From: Pascua guehoae
Lineage: Eukaryota > Basidiomycota > Tremellomycetes > Trichosporonales > Trichosporonaceae
Assembly (NCBI GenBank): GCA_001600415.1
Contig: BCJX01000003.1
Span: 2,232,761 to 2,296,760, forward strand
Direction: 5' to 3'
DNA: 64,000 nt
The notes below the pieces were generated by a model, which searched no databases, was not told the origin of the DNA, and saw nothing but the letters and a program-made list of their open reading frames with translations. Below, in pieces: positions 60,502-64,000 of this stretch; within the stretch, counting starts at the first letter, position 1, and the number at the start of each line of letters is the position of its first letter. The position numbers and the translations under genes were made by a program.

Positions 60502-63500
60502 TTATGCCGGCGTGACAGCGCCGGCACACCGGCCGCAGAGTGCATCCTCCGCTTCAGCGCTGTACAACCAACAGCGCGGGCACTGGTGGCCCTTTGCTGG
60601 CCCCAGGGCGAGTTTTGCTGATCCTTGTGCTGCAATATCAGCTTCCGTGCCTCGGAGCTTTACACAAGCCGTCACCCCTGACGGCTGCTGGCGGTAATCT
60701 CCCGCTCGGACATCACACCCACCAGTTGTCACTTCGCCACGCAGGGACCACTCGCTTTGAGGCGCCACCCCAAGCGCCACCTGAGAGACTCCAAAGATGC
60801 TGGGCAGGAGTGGCGCTGCATGTTAGTGGACGGCCGCGACAACAGTGGTCAATTCCTACCTGTGCGTTCCAGGAGTGTGGCCAACTCTCCATCTGTGGCC
60901 AGAGTCACTGCCGTCTCGGCAGGCACGCGAACATGTCTATCGCTTGTCAGCGCAACCCCCTTCACACCCGAATACGCCTCTTGGGAACATGAACCCAACG
61001 CCACTTTCATACCGACTCACTTGGCTTGGCGCGCCTCCTCCAAGAGACCCAGTACTTGTGAGCGTACGGCCAGCAGCGCCGTCATGTCATCGGCCACGGT
61101 CAAGTCAACCCATCGTGTCTCACGTCAGCGCCGCAGATACGATGCAACAAACCTCAGGAGCCCAATGGTCCAGGAAGACCGAAGACTGGGCGCCCTGGCC
61201 TGCAGCCTCGTAGACTTCTTCGGCCAGGTGGGGGACAATGGGCGCTACAATCTTCAGCATCACAGTCAGGACCTGTGGCGTTAGACACTGAAACATTCTG
61301 CCAGGAGGTCAGACCAACATGCTGCAATGTCGCCACAGCCGCTTGTCTCCGCGGGCTGTCGGTAGGGTCGCAGTAGAGGGTATCTTTGACAACGTCAAAG
61401 TAAAACGAGGAGAGGGTCGACGATGTAAACGTTGCAACGTTCTGTAGCACTGCGCACAGGTCAGCCATCTTCGAGCTCTCCTGGCGACAAACCCTTGTTA
61501 AAAGCAAACTGGTCAAAGCTTTCCTCGGCAAGCGCTTGCAAGCTATCCAACTCGTGGAGAATATACCGGTCGACCTTTTCGCTTCAGCATTGGATGAACA
61601 AAGACAAAAGAAAATTCACTCACAAGGCTAAGGTCGGCTTTGCTCAGAGGCACAGGCACTCCATTGGTAGTGTTTCCCAACATAAACCGGAGAGCGCTAC
61701 GCAGTTTGCGGAGAAGCTCCGCAGCGTGGGAGATGGAGGACGGCCCAATAGACGCATCACGCGTGTAGTCGACTCCTGCCGCCCAAACACGCAGTGTATC
61801 GGAACCATGTGCCGGTGTGCTCTACTGGGTTAGCGACTCGGTCGCGTCTACCTGCTTACCTTTGTGCCATTGACAATATCCATGGGAGAAATTCCATTGC
61901 CCAGCGATTTACTCATCTTTGCACCACTCTCATCGGTGGTAAAACCGTGCGTGATGAGGTTGCGATACGGTGCCATGGGCTTTTGGCCCTCAAGTGAGGC
62001 AATACGGGTCAGGAACGACGACTGGAACCAGCCTCGGTGTTGGTCCGAGCCCTCGAGGTATACGTCGGCAAGTGGCTCGCTGGCTGAACGCAGGTGAGCG
62101 GCCTCGATGAGAGACCATGAAGTGCCACTGTCAAACCACACATCGAGAGTGTCAAATCCACGAGTGAACTCCTGGCCCTTGAGAGCAGGAGGCACAAAGT
62201 CCTCCATCGGTCCCGACCACCAGTAGTCCACACCATTTTTGTCAAGGACAGAGATGATGTGTTCGAGAGACTCGACCGTGAGTAGTGGCTCTCCTGCCGC
62301 GTTGAACAAGGCTGGAATGGGGACACCCCAGCTGCGTTGCCGCGAAATGCACCATTCCGAGCGGGAAAGCACAGTGGCAGACAGACGGTTGCGGCCTGCA
62401 GTTAGGCATAAGCCATCACTAAAAAATCACTTACCTGATGAAGGAACAAAGTTGATGTCCTCCATCGCCTTGACAGCCGCCGGCTTAAGGGACTCAACAT
62501 CTGCAAACCATTGCGGTGTAGCGCGGATGATGATGGGCTTTTTGGTCCGCCAGTCCACTGGGTAGCGATGCGCAATCTTTTCTTCCGCAAGAAGGACTCC
62601 CTCTGCCTGTAGCAGCGCAACCATAGCCTTGGATCCAGCGCCAAGAACTGGCTTGCCTACGAGAGGGGCAGCACCCTCCAATCCTGACCATTGCAGCAAT
62701 TCCTCAGTGAAAAGCCCGTCGTCATCGACGGGGCAACGCAGATCGGCAATGGAGATGCCCGAGGCTTGGAAAGCGTCGTAGTCTTCGTGACCATGGGCGG
62801 GAGCAGAGTGCACAAGGCCCGTTCCGCTTTCAGCGGTGACGTAGGGTGCGGAGAAGACCACAGGGCGCTCGAGAGAGGATGAGGCGGGATGGAACAAATG
62901 CGTGTATCGTGCACCGACAAGGTCCTTGCCTGGCAAGTGAGCTTGCAACAATCAACAATAACTCACCGGTCAGTCTATCGACAACCTCTAGATCACCAAA
63001 CTTCTGGCGCAGGTCCTCCAGTCGCTCCTCGCCAATGACGACGAGCTTGTCTCCGTTTCGTACCACGACGTAGCTGATCTCCTCGCCGACCGTGACACCC
63101 TGTTCGTGTTAGGAGCCATGTAGGTGAGTATCACCCACCATGTTTCCAGGCAAACTCCATGGTGTGGTGGTCCAAATGGCAAGATGGAGCTTGGCTTCCA
63201 GCCCGGACTCCTTTCCCTTGAGGTAAGCCTCCCTCATGCGTGGAGTCATGTCCTCTTCCTCAACCGGGAACGCAACATAAACTGAGGTAGACTTGAGGTC
63301 TGTGTACTCCAGTTCTGCCTCTGCTAGAGCAGTGCGCGAGGAGGGGGAGTAGTACGTCGGTCGGTGGCGATGGGTGATGAAACCTAGCATTAGACTAGTT
63401 GATGAAACAGGCTTACCCTTTGAGACCATCGTCTGGAACAGCTTCAGTTGGCGGATCTCAAAGCTGTGGTCTTAAATGTTAGTGCTCTCATGTCAGACAA

Positions 63501-64000
63501 CCACCCACCAAGTGTCCGGTATACACCGTCCTTGACATCCCAGTCGGCCATGACGCCGAGCTGTTTCATCTCCGACTTCTGCACGTCGATGGCCTCGAGC
63601 GCGAACTTGCGCGCCTCCTGGCGGACACTGACGGGGTCAAGTGCTGTATGCGATTTCTGAGAGTTAGGTTGGATTCAGAACATGTAACTGACTCCGAGAG
63701 CAGCGAGCGCCTTGTGTTCGATGGGGAGTCCGTGGCAGTCCCATCCTGGGATGTAGCTGGCAGTGTCAATAGTTGTCACCAATAGAGGAGGAGGTACGCA
63801 CTGCACCTTTCGTCCGCGGATAACATTGTAGCGAGTAATCATATCCTTCAGAATCTTGTTCAGTGCATGACCTGATAATGTCAGTTGCTTCTCGCCCGCC
63901 GCCCAACTGACCCATGTGCAGGTTGCCATTGGCATACGGCGGCCCGTCGTGGAGGACGAACACAGGTCCATCGTTGCTTTGATACTGGGCATGAGCTCAT
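60502..64000 (-). CDS. ISM1: Mitochondrial isoleucyl-tRNA synthetase (5' end outside window)
   Basis: Sixteen exons visible, running off the right edge; complete at the C-terminus. Minus-strand exons: about 63995-63912, 63871-63802, 63756-63693, 63656-63509, 63470-63417, 63383-63139, 63099-62967, 62929-62435, 62395-61860, 61821-61624, 61574-61493, 61449-61319, 61272-61153, 61118-61021, 60936-60860, 60815-60502. The enzyme charges tRNA-Ile in the mitochondrion. It is of bacterial type: [20 protein letters not shown] (HIGH site), [28 protein letters not shown] (editing domain), [47 protein letters not shown] (KMSKS site), and the C-terminal zinc ligand pattern [19 protein letters not shown], which cytosolic IleRS lacks. 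Introns are unusually uniform and short, 33-49 nt except the last (60816-60859) of 44 and the preceding one of 84, and several use weak donors (GTCAGT, GTTTGT, GTTGGT). Confidence 0.93.

Overview
The window is nuclear DNA from a GC-rich, intron-dense fungus. Every spliced gene I could reconstruct uses GT-AG introns, most of them short, with a branch point (CTRAC-like) packed within about 5-10 nt of the 3' AG. Gene content (Dbf4 regulatory subunit, Ipi1, Kin28/Cdk7, Sec12, Cdc50, Spc3, Kar2/BiP with a C-terminal HDEL, fungal acetate kinase, a bacterial-type mitochondrial IleRS) and the style of the genes point to a basidiomycete yeast. I infer Tremellomycetes, most likely Trichosporonales; this is a judgement from style, not from a database match. 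All gene models below were built by hand, by joining conserved protein segments across in-phase splice sites, and phase was checked for each junction.

Layout. 1-4.57 kb is gene-free and repeat-rich. It holds a nuclear copy of part of mitochondrial cox1 between two inverted repeats of about 110 bp, and at least six copies of a short TATA-linked cassette in both orientations. 4.57-10.15 kb carries two minus-strand metabolic genes (mitochondrial short/branched-chain acyl-CoA dehydrogenase; nitronate monooxygenase). At 11 kb there is an intron-containing tRNA-Lys(CUU), then a 94-residue cysteine-rich, metallothionein-like gene. 13.2-21.3 kb has acetate kinase, a large coiled-coil protein with a DUF7923-like domain, and the deubiquitinase OTU1, all on the minus strand. 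21.3-26.3 kb is gene-poor and contains a 1-kb GC-rich element with terminal inverted repeats. 26.3-28.2 kb encodes an alpha-crystallin-domain protein. 29.9-35.3 kb has SPC3 and KAR2/BiP head to head, with a UPRE-like site close to the BiP TATA box. 36-41.7 kb has DBF4 and a JMJD5-like JmjC protein that carries coding minisatellites and an assembly gap. 42.4-51.6 kb holds CDC50, IPI1, KIN28 and SEC12. 52.9-55.0 kb is a bZIP factor. 55-60.5 kb is gene-free and low-complexity, and 60.5-64 kb is most of the mitochondrial isoleucyl-tRNA synthetase, running off the window edge.

How the genes relate. There are no operons or pathway clusters. Several products belong to the secretory pathway (Spc3 in the signal peptidase complex, BiP in the ER lumen, Sec12 on the ER membrane, Cdc50 as flippase partner, OTU1 in the ERAD/Cdc48 system), but only SPC3 and KAR2 are adjacent and could share a control region. 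The most unusual items are the cox1 fragment framed by inverted repeats, the repeated promoter-like cassette, the decayed tandem copies of the last intron-exon module of CDC50, the TIR element, the cysteine-rich small protein, and the fused branch-point/3' splice sites with introns as short as 33 nt.
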